This document shows positions 45,626-54,736 of a stretch of DNA of 64,000 bases, in pieces. A program made the translations under genes and the position numbers. The DNA is taken from assembly GCA_017442585.1 (NCBI GenBank), contig JAFRZM010000035.1, forward strand, positions 29,014-93,013, written 5' to 3'. The DNA is from Lachnospiraceae bacterium (GTDB lineage Bacteria; Bacillota; Clostridia; Lachnospirales; Lachnospiraceae). Numbering within the stretch: position 1 is the first letter of the stretch; every line of letters begins with the position of its first letter. Under the pieces are notes generated by a model. The model saw only the letters and a list, made by a program, of their open reading frames with translations, did no database searches and had not been told where the DNA came from.

Positions 45626-48106
45626 TTAAGCTAAAAACTCATCAAGTTTAACGATCGCGGTATCATAATCAAATTCATCCATTGCTGCAAGCGCATCATC
45701 AAAGATTTTCTCTTTGTCACTAGGAATGACATAATTCTTCAATGTTGAAGACATATTCTCCGCCTCCGTAAGATCGTATTCAGAAAGAGCATTCTTCATA
45801 ATTCTTACAAGCTCCATAACCTTATCGATATTATCTTCCTTGTTAGTATCACTGCTTTCTTCATCTTTCTTAGGAAGGACATCTTCCAATGCTTCTACTA
45901 CCTTCTGCCATTCTTCTTTGAAATTTGGATAATTGACCATAATCTTATTTATATCCATGTTCTTTGCAGCGGTCTCAAGACGCTGTGCTTCTTCCGAAAG
46001 TGCTATTGCACCCAGGTTCTTGGAACTGCTCTTTACGGCATGAATCTTGATTCTGAAATTATCGCAATCATTTTCCGCCAAGTACTCTTCCATTGAAGGT
46101 CCGAGCTTTTTAGCCGTCTTGATATAAATGTCTGCCATATCGAAATAATTATCAAGATTATGGTCGAGATACCTTAAACCTTCATCAAGATTTACATTTG
46201 ACTTTGCAAGTCTTTCCGCAATGGAATCTTTAAGTCCCTTGTCAGCAGCTTTTTCCTCGCGAAGCTCATCATTTATGTATGCAATCTTCTCATCAGGAAG
46301 GAACTGTATAATCGTCGATTCAAGTGTTAATCCGTCTATCGGCTTTGAAAGATAACCCGAAAATCCCTCGTTCAAATACTCGTCCTTTGCTCCAAGAACA
46401 GCATTCGCCGTAAGGATTATTATAGGCGTATCGTGATTTAATGAATCATCATCTTCTTTAACATGATGGAATGTCTCAATTCCATCCATGATAGGCATAA
46501 GGTGATCCATAAGAATAAGGTCGTATACTTTCTTCGATGTAAGACTAAGAGCTTCATTACCGGACGAAGCCATATCAAGCTGTACCTTTGTCTTTTTAAG
46601 AAGGCTCTTTACAACCTGAAGGTTCATCTCGTTATCATCGACTACAAGAATATCTGCCGTAGGTGCTATAAATTGCTCTTTATAAACTTCTCTCTCATTT
46701 ACTGTCTTTGCGTAACGTTCCTTAAAGTCGCCTATCGGCTCATTATCAACTATTGTCTGCGGGATTGTAACCGCAAAGTTTGAACCCTGACCATATACGG
46801 ACTGTACGTCAATTGTTCCATCCATAAGATCTACAAGTTGCTTTGTAATCGAAAGTCCGAGTCCCGTACCTTCAATCGTACGGTTCTTTTCCATATCAAG
46901 TCTCGTAAACTTCTTAAAAAGATTATCCATATCTTCAGGCTTTATACCTATACCTGTATCAATAACAGAAATCATAATAAGATAATTATCTCCCGACTGA
47001 ATACCGTTAAGATAAAGCGTAACACTTCCCTTTTCGGTATATTTAATGGCATTCGTCATAATATTGGTGATAATCTGCTTAATTCGTACCGAATCGCCAA
47101 AATACTTATACGGCATCGTCGGTGCAACTTCGAAATTAACTTCTATCGCTTTATCCTTGGCGCGAGCCTTCATTTCATTTACGATAATACTTACAAGTTC
47201 AGCAAGATCGTAGTTTGTAGGCACTATCTCAAGCTTACCTGATTCTATCTTACTTACGTCCAAAATATCATTAATAAGCTGCAATAAATTCCTACCCGAG
47301 CTTTGAATATTTGCAGCATAATTAATAATATCAGGATTCGAGCTTTCTCTTAATATCATCTCATCCATACCGAGGATGGCATTTATAGGGGTTCTTATCT
47401 CATGAGACATGTTGGCAAGGAACTGACTCTTTGCGACGTTCGATGTCTCGGCAGCGTCCTTCATTGTAAGAATTCGCTCGTTTGCATCGAAAAGCTCGTT
47501 ATTACGCTTTGTAATAACGCGTTGCTTTTCAAAATCAGACATTTCAATCCTATACTTTGTAATTGTACCCAAAGTAGCAATTATGATATAAAGAACAAGG
47601 TTTGCGGAAGGCGAAAGCGTTCTTCCGTCTCTAATTGCAAATGAAAAACTAAGGAAAACCATACTGCCGCCGTTTATCAAAATAACAAGCGCGATAGCCT
47701 GGTTTGGAATAATCATAAAAAACAGAAAGCCTACCGTTATGGCAATATAACACGTGACATCAAATACGCCCAAATGTCTGTAGTCAACGCATACGACAAA
47801 CTCACTCCAGCCAATCATTATAATTCCCATTATTACAATGGCGACATTTATAAGTTTGTACCTTTCTTCCGCTTTTTTCTTCAAAAAATGCAAAATAGTA
47901 ATACATAAAACAGATAAAACCATTATCGTAATATACATATTACGAAAAACAATTCTTCCTGTTCCAAAGAATTTATCGGTATTCCACTGCAAAATGAACA
48001 TAAAAAGCTCAATAACAAATATAATTTCAAACAACCTTATTGCCCGGTTGGCGTTCTTTTTTGCTATTGACTTGAAGAAATCTTTTTTATCGATATGCGG
48101 ACTCAA
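45626..48106 (-). CDS. Membrane hybrid sensor histidine kinase with receiver and HPt domains
   Basis: An 826-residue phosphorelay protein. About six membrane helices (residues 20-190) make an integral sensor without an extracytoplasmic domain. Then come a short coiled coil and HisKA with SHEIRTPINAILGMDEM. HATPase motifs are NIMTNAIKYTEKG, DTGIGIKPEDM and GTGLGLSITKQ. A receiver has DILVVDDNEMN, LILMDHLMPIMDG and GYLSKPIDG, and the HPt histidine is in KIHAVKSSSKNLGA. The C-terminal ~75 residues form a helical tail also found in the other kinase. Translation starts at TTG after GAGGTG. It is last in the greA operon; no DNA-binding partner is encoded here. Confidence 0.93.
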   Translation of the reverse strand: MSPHIDKKDFFKSIAKKNANRAIRLFEIIFVIELFMFILQWNTDKFFGTGRIVFRNMYITIMVLSVLCITILHFLKKKAEERYKLINVAIVIMGIIMIGWSEFVVCVDYRHLGVFDVTCYIAITVGFLFFMIIPNQAIALVILINGGSMVFLSFSFAIRDGRTLSPSANLVLYIIIATLGTITKYRIEMSDFEKQRVITKRNNELFDANERILTMKDAAETSNVAKSQFLANMSHEIRTPINAILGMDEMILRESSNPDIINYAANIQSSGRNLLQLINDILDVSKIESGKLEIVPTNYDLAELVSIIVNEMKARAKDKAIEVNFEVAPTMPYKYFGDSVRIKQIITNIMTNAIKYTEKGSVTLYLNGIQSGDNYLIMISVIDTGIGIKPEDMDNLFKKFTRLDMEKNRTIEGTGLGLSITKQLVDLMDGTIDVQSVYGQGSNFAVTIPQTIVDNEPIGDFKERYAKTVNEREVYKEQFIAPTADILVVDDNEMNLQVVKSLLKKTKVQLDMASSGNEALSLTSKKVYDLILMDHLMPIMDGIETFHHVKEDDDSLNHDTPIIILTANAVLGAKDEYLNEGFSGYLSKPIDGLTLESTIIQFLPDEKIAYINDELREEKAADKGLKDSIAERLAKSNVNLDEGLRYLDHNLDNYFDMADIYIKTAKKLGPSMEEYLAENDCDNFRIKIHAVKSSSKNLGAIALSEEAQRLETAAKNMDINKIMVNYPNFKEEWQKVVEALEDVLPKKDEESSDTNKEDNIDKVMELVRIMKNALSEYDLTEAENMSSTLKNYVIPSDKEKIFDDALAAMDEFDYDTAIVKLDEFLA

Positions 48107-48125
48107 GATATCACCTCTTGTCAGT

Positions 48126-49154
48126 TTATTTTGCTTCTCTGTTCTTTCCGAAGATCAGATCATAATTTATATGTGCATAAAAAACATCTTCTATAAGCGC
48201 TTTATCTTTAATATTTATATTTGCAAGCATCCACATTGTCTTTGCAATTACTGCTTCAAGTGTCATATCGTATGACTCAAGGAAATGACACTCTGACTTA
48301 ATCTTCTGTCCGACCTCATATACAGTCATATCCGAACCTTCATGGCTTACCTGCGTGGACATTATAATAACCGTATCAGGATACTTTGCAACAAGCTTAT
48401 AAAAATCATCTTCTACGGTATCAGGTATACCGCCGACACCGAAACTTTCAACTATTATTGCATCATAATACTTAAAAATCGATTCCATATCATGCACTTT
48501 CATGCCCGGAATTAACTTCATAAGATATACTTTATCATCAACATGTTCATAAAATGTGACTTCGTTTGAGAATTCTTTAGGCTCTATATAGCGCATTATC
48601 TGTCCGCCCTGAATAATAGCGATAAACGGATAATCGATACTGTCAAATGCATTAAATGACTTTGAGCGCACTTTCTTTGCTCTCGTACCTGCTATTACCT
48701 TGCCGTCAAATACTATAGACACGTCCTGTGATCGCGGATCTGCCGCATATATAAAGGCATCAAGAAGATTTCTGGTACCATCCGTTTCCTTAAATTCTAT
48801 CGGGCGCTGCGAACCGGTAAGAACTATAGGTTTCTTTGAATTCTGAATAAGATAGGACAAAGCAGCAGCCGTATATGCCATTGTATCCGTACCGTGTGCA
48901 ATGACAAAACCGTCGTATTTGTCATAATTATCTTTTATAGTCTTTACTATATCAACCCATATCTCAGGTTTCATATTCGTAGAATCAACCGAACAAAGCT
49001 GCATCGTTGAAACATCGGCATAATCTGTAACTTCCGGGATAAATTTAATTATCTCCGAAGAAGATACACTCGGTCTTAATCCATGTTCTGATGCAGATGA
49101 AGCTATAGTACCTCCTGTTGCAATTAATAATACTTTTCTTTTTTCGTTCCCCAT
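48126..49154 (-). CDS. L-asparaginase, cytoplasmic type
   Basis: The enzyme hydrolyses asparagine to aspartate and ammonia. The 342-residue protein has the first catalytic motif LLIATGGTIASSASEHG, with the threonine nucleophile near residue 13, and the second, VIAHGTDTMAYTAAALSYL. LTGSQRPIEFKETDGTRNLLDA follows. There is no signal peptide, which fits the low-affinity cytoplasmic form. It sits between two related hybrid kinase genes with 12-19 base gaps, an uncommon setting that could link kinase sensing to nitrogen supply (inference). Confidence 0.93.
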   Translation of the reverse strand: MGNEKRKVLLIATGGTIASSASEHGLRPSVSSSEIIKFIPEVTDYADVSTMQLCSVDSTNMKPEIWVDIVKTIKDNYDKYDGFVIAHGTDTMAYTAAALSYLIQNSKKPIVLTGSQRPIEFKETDGTRNLLDAFIYAADPRSQDVSIVFDGKVIAGTRAKKVRSKSFNAFDSIDYPFIAIIQGGQIMRYIEPKEFSNEVTFYEHVDDKVYLMKLIPGMKVHDMESIFKYYDAIIVESFGVGGIPDTVEDDFYKLVAKYPDTVIIMSTQVSHEGSDMTVYEVGQKIKSECHFLESYDMTLEAVIAKTMWMLANINIKDKALIEDVFYAHINYDLIFGKNREAK

Positions 49155-49166
49155 TATAAATCACCT

Positions 49167-51653
49167 TTACCTATTAACATATTCCTCACCATACTTGGTA
49201 AGATAATCGTTTATTAATGAAAATGCGCTGTTATACTCATACTTTTCAAGAGCTTTAGATACGTCATCAACACATTCTTTCAAAGCATCATTAAGCTCAT
49301 AGCTCTCGAATTCATGTATAAGTTCGAAAGCCTTATCATACTGTAATTCCTCGAGACAAGCCATAACCATTAACAGCTTATCTTCGCATAATGAATCATC
49401 AAGAAATACCTTCTTTACAGGTTCTTTCTTAACATCTTTCTTATTATCTTTTTGCGGCTCACCTACAGAAGAAAGATTTGAAACCGCAACTATAACACTA
49501 AAGCCTTTTACTACCTTATCCCATTCTTCCAAAAGCTTAGGATAATGTGCAACAATAGAGCCATACTCTCCCGCTTTACCCATCATCTCTTCTTCGTATG
49601 CAAGGTCTGCCAATGCATCCGCTCCAAGCGTTCTGGCATTCGACTTTAATCCGTGTACCATAATGGTAAAATCCGGCAGATTATGCTCTGTTATAAGTGC
49701 ATTCATTTTTTCTGCCTTACCGTCTTTATCACCAAGAAAGACCTTAACCATATCAAGATAGATTTCCTCTTCATTATCAAGAAGTTCAAGTCCCTTCTTA
49801 GTATCAATACCGTACGTGGAAAGATCCGGAAGCTTAAGCTTCTCTTCTTCCTTTTCATCACCATATACGATATTAACATATTTCGCCGGAAGATTCTCGG
49901 TCAAAACTCTGTCAAGTTCTTCAATCGCGATAGGCTTAGAAATATAATCATCAAAGCCTTCCTCTATATACTTTTCTCTCGCTCCCTTTATGGCATTTGC
50001 GGTAAGTACGACAATCTTTGTATTTTCAATATAGTCGGCATATTCATCCTTTAAATGTCTTAGTGTCTCTATACCGTCCATTTCAGGCATCATATGGTCC
50101 AAAAGAATCAGGTCAAAGTGAGCATTTTGCACCATCTTTATACATTCTTTACCTGATAGCGTAGTTGTTAAGGATGCCTTCGATTTCTTTAAAAGATTAA
50201 CCGCAACCTGAATGTTCATTTCATTGTCGTCAACAATTAAAATGCTTGCATCCTCGCATGTAACTACGGCTTTCTTATTTGTCTTAGACACTTTCTTGAC
50301 CGAACTCTTAGACATTCTGTCTTCGAAACTGCCGATTGGTACTTCCGACCGTATCTCCTGCTCTACCTTTAACGTAAATACAGAGCCTTCACCATAAACT
50401 GAAGTTACGGTAAGATCTCCACCTATCATATTTGCAATCTGCTTTGATATCTTAAGGCCAAGACCGGTGCCTTCAATCTTATTGTTCTCTTTTAAATTAA
50501 CTCTCGAATAATCATTGAACAACTTCGGAATATCCTCAGGCTTAATACCCATTCCGGAGTCAACTATAGATATTGTAAGGTCACCTTTATTATCCGCAGT
50601 TTTTTCAAAATCAGCCTTTATGCTTACAAAACCGGACTTCGTATACTTTATTGCATTACTTATAAGATTACCGGTAATCTGCCTTATACGATACTCGTCT
50701 CCGACAAGCATTTCCGGAATCTCTTCATCTACCATAACCTCAAAATCAAGGCCCTTGTTAACGACCTGCGTTCCGTACTGATTAACCAAGTCCAAAAATA
50801 CAAGGAATGTATCGTATTCGCCCGGCACAATCTCCATTTTGCCCTGTGATATCTTTGAATAATCAAGTATATCGTTAACTATATTAAGTAATGACTTACC
50901 CGCGGATTTAATGGACTCGGCATATCCTTCAATAAGTGAATCATCTGTTTCGCGAATAACCATCTCATTCATACCCATAACAACGTTTATGGACGTTCTT
51001 ATCTCGTGAGACATCTGTGCTAAGAAGTCTCCCTTTTTCTTATTGTCTTCTTCTGCTTTTTCACGAAGTGCTATCTCATCGAGTGCATCTTTCACAAGAA
51101 CTTTCTCATATCTTATAATCGTAATCGAAATAAAAAGTAACAGTATACATTCGATTGTATAACCAAGAAGATACTCAATAAAATATTCTTCCGCAGTTAT
51201 AAGGATATAGTTCTTTCTCACCTGATCAAGTGCTCTAAAATACAAAGACACCGCAAGAATCAGATAACTTATGATATTAACCGTTATAGTTAAAGGATAA
51301 CTTATATAAAGACAGCTTAAGATTATAGCAAACGAATATGCTATATATATACCTACAGAAGCCTGAGTTGCCGAAAGACCGATTATCAACTCTATTGCTA
51401 TTATTCCGTAGTACATGGCAAATTTATCAAAATTCGCCAAATTTGTAAGACAGTGCATACCTACACCGGCACAAGTAAGGAGAAATGTTAAAAGCACACA
51501 AAACCAGGTCGGGATATCAAATATCCCGAGCCTTGTAATAATAAACATAATCGGACCTGTCGGTAAAGCATAGAAAAACAGCTTCGATATCATGTTATTT
51601 ATCATCTTTTCTCTGTTATGAATAATAAGGTGCTTTTTAATAAGATTATTCAT
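49167..51653 (-). CDS. Membrane hybrid sensor histidine kinase with receiver and HPt domains (second copy)
   Basis: The 828-residue protein is built like the kinase at the operon end: about six membrane helices (25-190) and HisKA with SHEIRTSINVVMGMNEM. HATPase motifs are NLISNAIKYTKSG, DSGMGIKPEDI and GTGLGLKISKQ. The receiver has SILIVDDNEMN, LILLDHMMPEMDG and DYISKPIAI, and the HPt histidine is in IMVHGLKSNARTLGA. The C-terminal tail repeats a helix-loop unit (YDKAFELIHEFE; YNSAFSLINDYL). I place the start at ATG 51,651-51,653, behind GAGG; a TTG upstream overlaps the greA stop. The two kinases are paralogues. Confidence 0.93.
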   Translation of the reverse strand: MNNLIKKHLIIHNREKMINNMISKLFFYALPTGPIMFIITRLGIFDIPTWFCVLLTFLLTCAGVGMHCLTNLANFDKFAMYYGIIAIELIIGLSATQASVGIYIAYSFAIILSCLYISYPLTITVNIISYLILAVSLYFRALDQVRKNYILITAEEYFIEYLLGYTIECILLLFISITIIRYEKVLVKDALDEIALREKAEEDNKKKGDFLAQMSHEIRTSINVVMGMNEMVIRETDDSLIEGYAESIKSAGKSLLNIVNDILDYSKISQGKMEIVPGEYDTFLVFLDLVNQYGTQVVNKGLDFEVMVDEEIPEMLVGDEYRIRQITGNLISNAIKYTKSGFVSIKADFEKTADNKGDLTISIVDSGMGIKPEDIPKLFNDYSRVNLKENNKIEGTGLGLKISKQIANMIGGDLTVTSVYGEGSVFTLKVEQEIRSEVPIGSFEDRMSKSSVKKVSKTNKKAVVTCEDASILIVDDNEMNIQVAVNLLKKSKASLTTTLSGKECIKMVQNAHFDLILLDHMMPEMDGIETLRHLKDEYADYIENTKIVVLTANAIKGAREKYIEEGFDDYISKPIAIEELDRVLTENLPAKYVNIVYGDEKEEEKLKLPDLSTYGIDTKKGLELLDNEEEIYLDMVKVFLGDKDGKAEKMNALITEHNLPDFTIMVHGLKSNARTLGADALADLAYEEEMMGKAGEYGSIVAHYPKLLEEWDKVVKGFSVIVAVSNLSSVGEPQKDNKKDVKKEPVKKVFLDDSLCEDKLLMVMACLEELQYDKAFELIHEFESYELNDALKECVDDVSKALEKYEYNSAFSLINDYLTKYGEEYVNR

Positions 51654-51661
51654 CTTATACC

Positions 51662-52165
51662 TCAATACTTTCTTATGATATCATCTGATTCGTCCGAATC
51701 TTTATTTATCTCCTTTACGACAACATCATAGCTGTAATTATCGTTTACTTTGATTGATACCGTATCGCCTGTTTTATGTCCGAGAAGTGCTTTACCCATA
51801 GGCGAATCTATACTTATAAGACCCTGCAACGAGTCGCCTCGTATAGTTGTAACTATCCTATACTTTTCTTCCGCATCATCTTCCGGAATATATAAAGTAA
51901 CATTCGTATTGATTCCAATCTCGTCGTCTTTTGAATCATCTTCGATAATATTGGCCGTACGCACAATTCGATCCAGATATCTTATACGACTCTCGTTTTG
52001 ATTTTTTTCTTTTTTAGCCGCATAATACTCAAAATTCTCCGAAAGATCGCCCTGTGCGCGTGCTTCCTTAACCGCCTCTATAAGCTTCGGGCGAAGTTCC
52101 GTCTTTCGGTATTCTATTTCTTTTTCAATATTTTCAATATCTTTCTTTGTAAGATCGTCAAACAT
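51662..52165 (-). CDS. greA: GreA/GreB-family transcript cleavage factor
   Basis: Gre factors rescue backtracked RNA polymerase. The 167-residue protein (ATG at 52,163-52,165, GGAG six bases upstream) has the N-terminal coiled coil with AVKEARAQGDLSENFEYYAAKKEKN. The acidic tip residues are in DLSENFEY. The C-terminal FKBP-like domain contains GLISIDSPMGKALLGHKTGD. It is a little longer than E. coli GreA (158) and has an additional C-terminal acidic segment. It heads the operon with two kinases and an asparaginase and has a strong promoter. A genome may hold another greA; this could be an accessory copy. Confidence 0.9.
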   Translation of the reverse strand: MFDDLTKKDIENIEKEIEYRKTELRPKLIEAVKEARAQGDLSENFEYYAAKKEKNQNESRIRYLDRIVRTANIIEDDSKDDEIGINTNVTLYIPEDDAEEKYRIVTTIRGDSLQGLISIDSPMGKALLGHKTGDTVSIKVNDNYSYDVVVKEINKDSDESDDIIRKY

Positions 52166-52208
52166 CAAAAACTCCAATAAGTCAAGACTTTAATTTTTAT
52201 CCGCTATT

Positions 52209-52237
52209 ATTATATAATATTTTACGAAAACAAGCAA
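52209..52237 (-). promoter_or_regulatory. Promoter of the greA operon
   Basis: TTGCTT, 17 bases, TATAAT on the minus strand, about 43 bases before the greA start. The plus strand of the same gap has a TATAAT at 52,213-52,218 that may serve DUF4317, but without a clear -35. Confidence 0.6.
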
Positions 52238-52261
52238 AACAAAAAGGAGCATTTCTAAAAA

Positions 52262-53452
52262 ATGAACAAAAAAGAAATAGCCGAGATTAAAAAGCAGTTT
52301 TCCGAAGACCGTTCAACTATCGGTCGAATTGCAAGCTGCTATGTTGATAGCGATAAAAATATACGTTTTACTAACGTAGACGCTTTTGCCTCTCTTCAAA
52401 AAGAAGAAGAATTAAAATACTATGACCTCTTCAGAAAGTCAATGTCAGGTTCTATAGGTGCCAACCTTTACACTATGGAATTTACAATCGATGCCGAAAA
52501 AGAAGGCGGCGAATGGGATTTTCTCTATAAGCTTCTCCAATCAGAACTCAAAGACGACGAACTCATCGGCGAATTCTTTAATAAAGTCATCGCCTCCTAC
52601 GATTATGGCGAGAACTACTACATGGTCCTTACCCATTCAAAGTACGATGTTCCGGGCAAGACCAAAGATGGACTCGATCTTGACGATTCATCGGATATGG
52701 TTCACTCCTATCTTAACTTTATGATTTGTCCGGTTTCATTATCGAAAGCCGGTTTGAGCTACAATGCCGAAGAAAACATGATGTCAGACCGTATCCGTGA
52801 CTGGGTTGTGGATAAGCCGATGACCGCATTCATGTTCCCTGCATTTAACGAACGACAGACTGACCTTCACTCAGTACTTTACTTCACTAAGTCTGCCAAA
52901 GAGGACCATAAGGAATTCGTTGACAACATTTTGCATTCAGAACCGATACGTACAAATCTCGAGGAAAAAGCTACCTTTAACGAGCTTATCGCAGAAACTT
53001 TAAGTGAAGAATGCGAATTCGAAGTCGTAAAGAACATCCACGACAATATAAAAGAACTTGTTGATCTTAACAAAGATAATCCCGATCCCGTTATGGTGAC
53101 TAAAGACGAATTAAAACAAATCCTTTATGATTCGGGTGCTTCAGATAACAAGATGGAGAATTTCGAAAAAGAATTCAACGATGTTGTCGGCGAGAACAAG
53201 ACGATGCTTGCAACAAACCTTTTAAATAAGCGTTCTTTTAAGATTGAAACCAACGATATAAAGATTACTGTTAACCCTGAACGCACAGACCTTATAGAGA
53301 CCAAAGTAATCGACGGAAGAAACTGTCTTGTAATTGCTATTGATTCTCATCTTACAATAAACGGACTTGATGCAAGAGCCTTTGCCGGAGTTGAAAATCC
53401 CGATGACGATCTTGATCCTGATATAGACCTTGATCCTGATGAAAACCTGTAA
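52262..53452 (+). CDS. DUF4317 family protein
   Basis: A 396-residue soluble protein of the DUF4317 family, whose function is unknown. It begins MNKKEIAEIKKQFSEDRSTIGRIAS-like sequence (family start), contains SGSIGANLYTMEF and a C-terminal domain around ERTDLIETKVIDGRNCLVI, and ends in a short Asp/Pro repeat (DDDLDPDIDLDPDENL). No membrane segment or signal peptide is present. AAGGAG lies 13-14 bases upstream of the ATG, rather far. It stands alone on the plus strand between two minus operons and has its own terminator. I cannot suggest a reaction. Confidence 0.85.
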   Translation: MNKKEIAEIKKQFSEDRSTIGRIASCYVDSDKNIRFTNVDAFASLQKEEELKYYDLFRKSMSGSIGANLYTMEFTIDAEKEGGEWDFLYKLLQSELKDDELIGEFFNKVIASYDYGENYYMVLTHSKYDVPGKTKDGLDLDDSSDMVHSYLNFMICPVSLSKAGLSYNAEENMMSDRIRDWVVDKPMTAFMFPAFNERQTDLHSVLYFTKSAKEDHKEFVDNILHSEPIRTNLEEKATFNELIAETLSEECEFEVVKNIHDNIKELVDLNKDNPDPVMVTKDELKQILYDSGASDNKMENFEKEFNDVVGENKTMLATNLLNKRSFKIETNDIKITVNPERTDLIETKVIDGRNCLVIAIDSHLTINGLDARAFAGVENPDDDLDPDIDLDPDENL

Positions 53453-53467
53453 TTTACCTAAAAAACT

Positions 53468-53491
53468 AAGCCGCAGGAAAACCTGCGGCTT
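53468..53491. terminator. Bidirectional terminator between convergent genes
   Basis: AAGCCGCAGG, 4 A, CCTGCGGCTT: a perfect 10-base stem. The plus strand follows with ATCTTTT and the minus strand with AGTTTTTT. It ends both DUF4317 and the acyl-transfer operon. Confidence 0.9.
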
Positions 53492-53515
53492 ATCTTTTAT
53501 CAATTAATTCTCAAA

Positions 53516-54721
53516 TTAATCATTTTCGCCCCTTGGAAGAAGCATTATTGAATCTGGAATGTATCTTCCGCGTCCCGTTGCAGATGATGAAGATGTAATC
53601 TGCTCTCCCATGTAATACATAACAGCAGAACTTCCGCCATCAATATTTATCGCCTGATATGCACCGTACTTTGACATATGATATGCACATTCCGATACCG
53701 TCGTACCAAGTGAATATCCGACCTGTCGTCCGTCAATTACGAGGAAGAAGAAATCTCCTCGCTCATTCTGACCAACGGCAGCACGTGGATGAATACCAAG
53801 CCCAAATGTACCGTCAACAATTGATTCTCCGTTCACTATCAAAGCCGGATAACACTGAATAGCCCATCTAAATTCAGACACGAGTGACTGCTTATACGTC
53901 GTTATGACAAGCTTATTATCCTCTTTCATGCCCATAAAGCGCCAGTCGTCACCCTTAGGGTCACCGTAATCCTTACCGTCTATAACAAGACAGCCTTTAA
54001 CAATACCACCGGTACCGTGTCCTGCCGCATCGGCAAACATTGATCCGTTAATAGCGATTACCGCATTATACTTTTTGGCAAAAGTCTCTACTTCCTGACC
54101 GTAGCTTCCAAGCATCTCGGACTTTGCAAGCGATACTCTTGAAGGGTCCTTTGCAATAGCCATTTTACCTACATAACCGCTACCTGATACCTCGATTATT
54201 ATTACTCTTTCTTTGGCATTTAATACAACAATCGGATCTCCGTAAATAGTTTTAAGGTCATAATTCTTATCGAAATCTTCGATAACAATATTATCGTATC
54301 CGTCCTTTAAGAATTCCGAATGCTTCTTTAAAAAGATCTTAAATTCGTCATTATTGACTTCATAGAAGGTGTTGTAGAACTCTGTCTCATTCTCAAGTTT
54401 TTCATCACCGTCGTCGATCTCTTTGTCTTCCCAATCAGACTGTAATTCTTTTTGTTTTTCGATTTCATCCCATTTTTCCTGCATTACTTCATCAATAATG
54501 CTTTCCGGGATAAACCACTCTGCAAGCCACTGATGTGTCTTAGTTGACATCGCAGTTTCTATATATATTCTTCTCCACTTAGCAATAAATGGTGTCTCAG
54601 TGTATATGAGAAACAAATACGATATAGTCAAAAACAAAACCACGCAAAGTGCGATAAGTGTAGCTATCAGGCCTTTCGAGGGCTTGTCGCTATTTTTTTT
54701 CGTAACGCTTTCTTCCTGCAT
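53516..54721 (-). CDS. Phosphodiester glycosidase (NAGPA-domain) membrane-anchored protein
   Basis: The C-terminal domain belongs to the NAGPA/DUF2233 family, which removes GlcNAc or similar sugars from phosphodiesters and is found in exopolysaccharide and teichoic acid metabolism. The 401-residue protein has one N-terminal membrane helix (about 17-38), an acidic linker (about 85-125) and the domain from about 165. Visible conserved parts are IAINGSMFADAAGHGTGG, HPRAAVGQNERGDFFFLVIDG and YQAINIDGGSSAVMYY. It is last in the operon with MBOAT and DHHW genes, so it probably acts outside the membrane on a phosphate-linked glycan. Confidence 0.88.
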   Translation of the reverse strand: MQEESVTKKNSDKPSKGLIATLIALCVVLFLTISYLFLIYTETPFIAKWRRIYIETAMSTKTHQWLAEWFIPESIIDEVMQEKWDEIEKQKELQSDWEDKEIDDGDEKLENETEFYNTFYEVNNDEFKIFLKKHSEFLKDGYDNIVIEDFDKNYDLKTIYGDPIVVLNAKERVIIIEVSGSGYVGKMAIAKDPSRVSLAKSEMLGSYGQEVETFAKKYNAVIAINGSMFADAAGHGTGGIVKGCLVIDGKDYGDPKGDDWRFMGMKEDNKLVITTYKQSLVSEFRWAIQCYPALIVNGESIVDGTFGLGIHPRAAVGQNERGDFFFLVIDGRQVGYSLGTTVSECAYHMSKYGAYQAINIDGGSSAVMYYMGEQITSSSSATGRGRYIPDSIMLLPRGEND

Positions 54722-54736
54722 TTTACTCTCCGTTAA

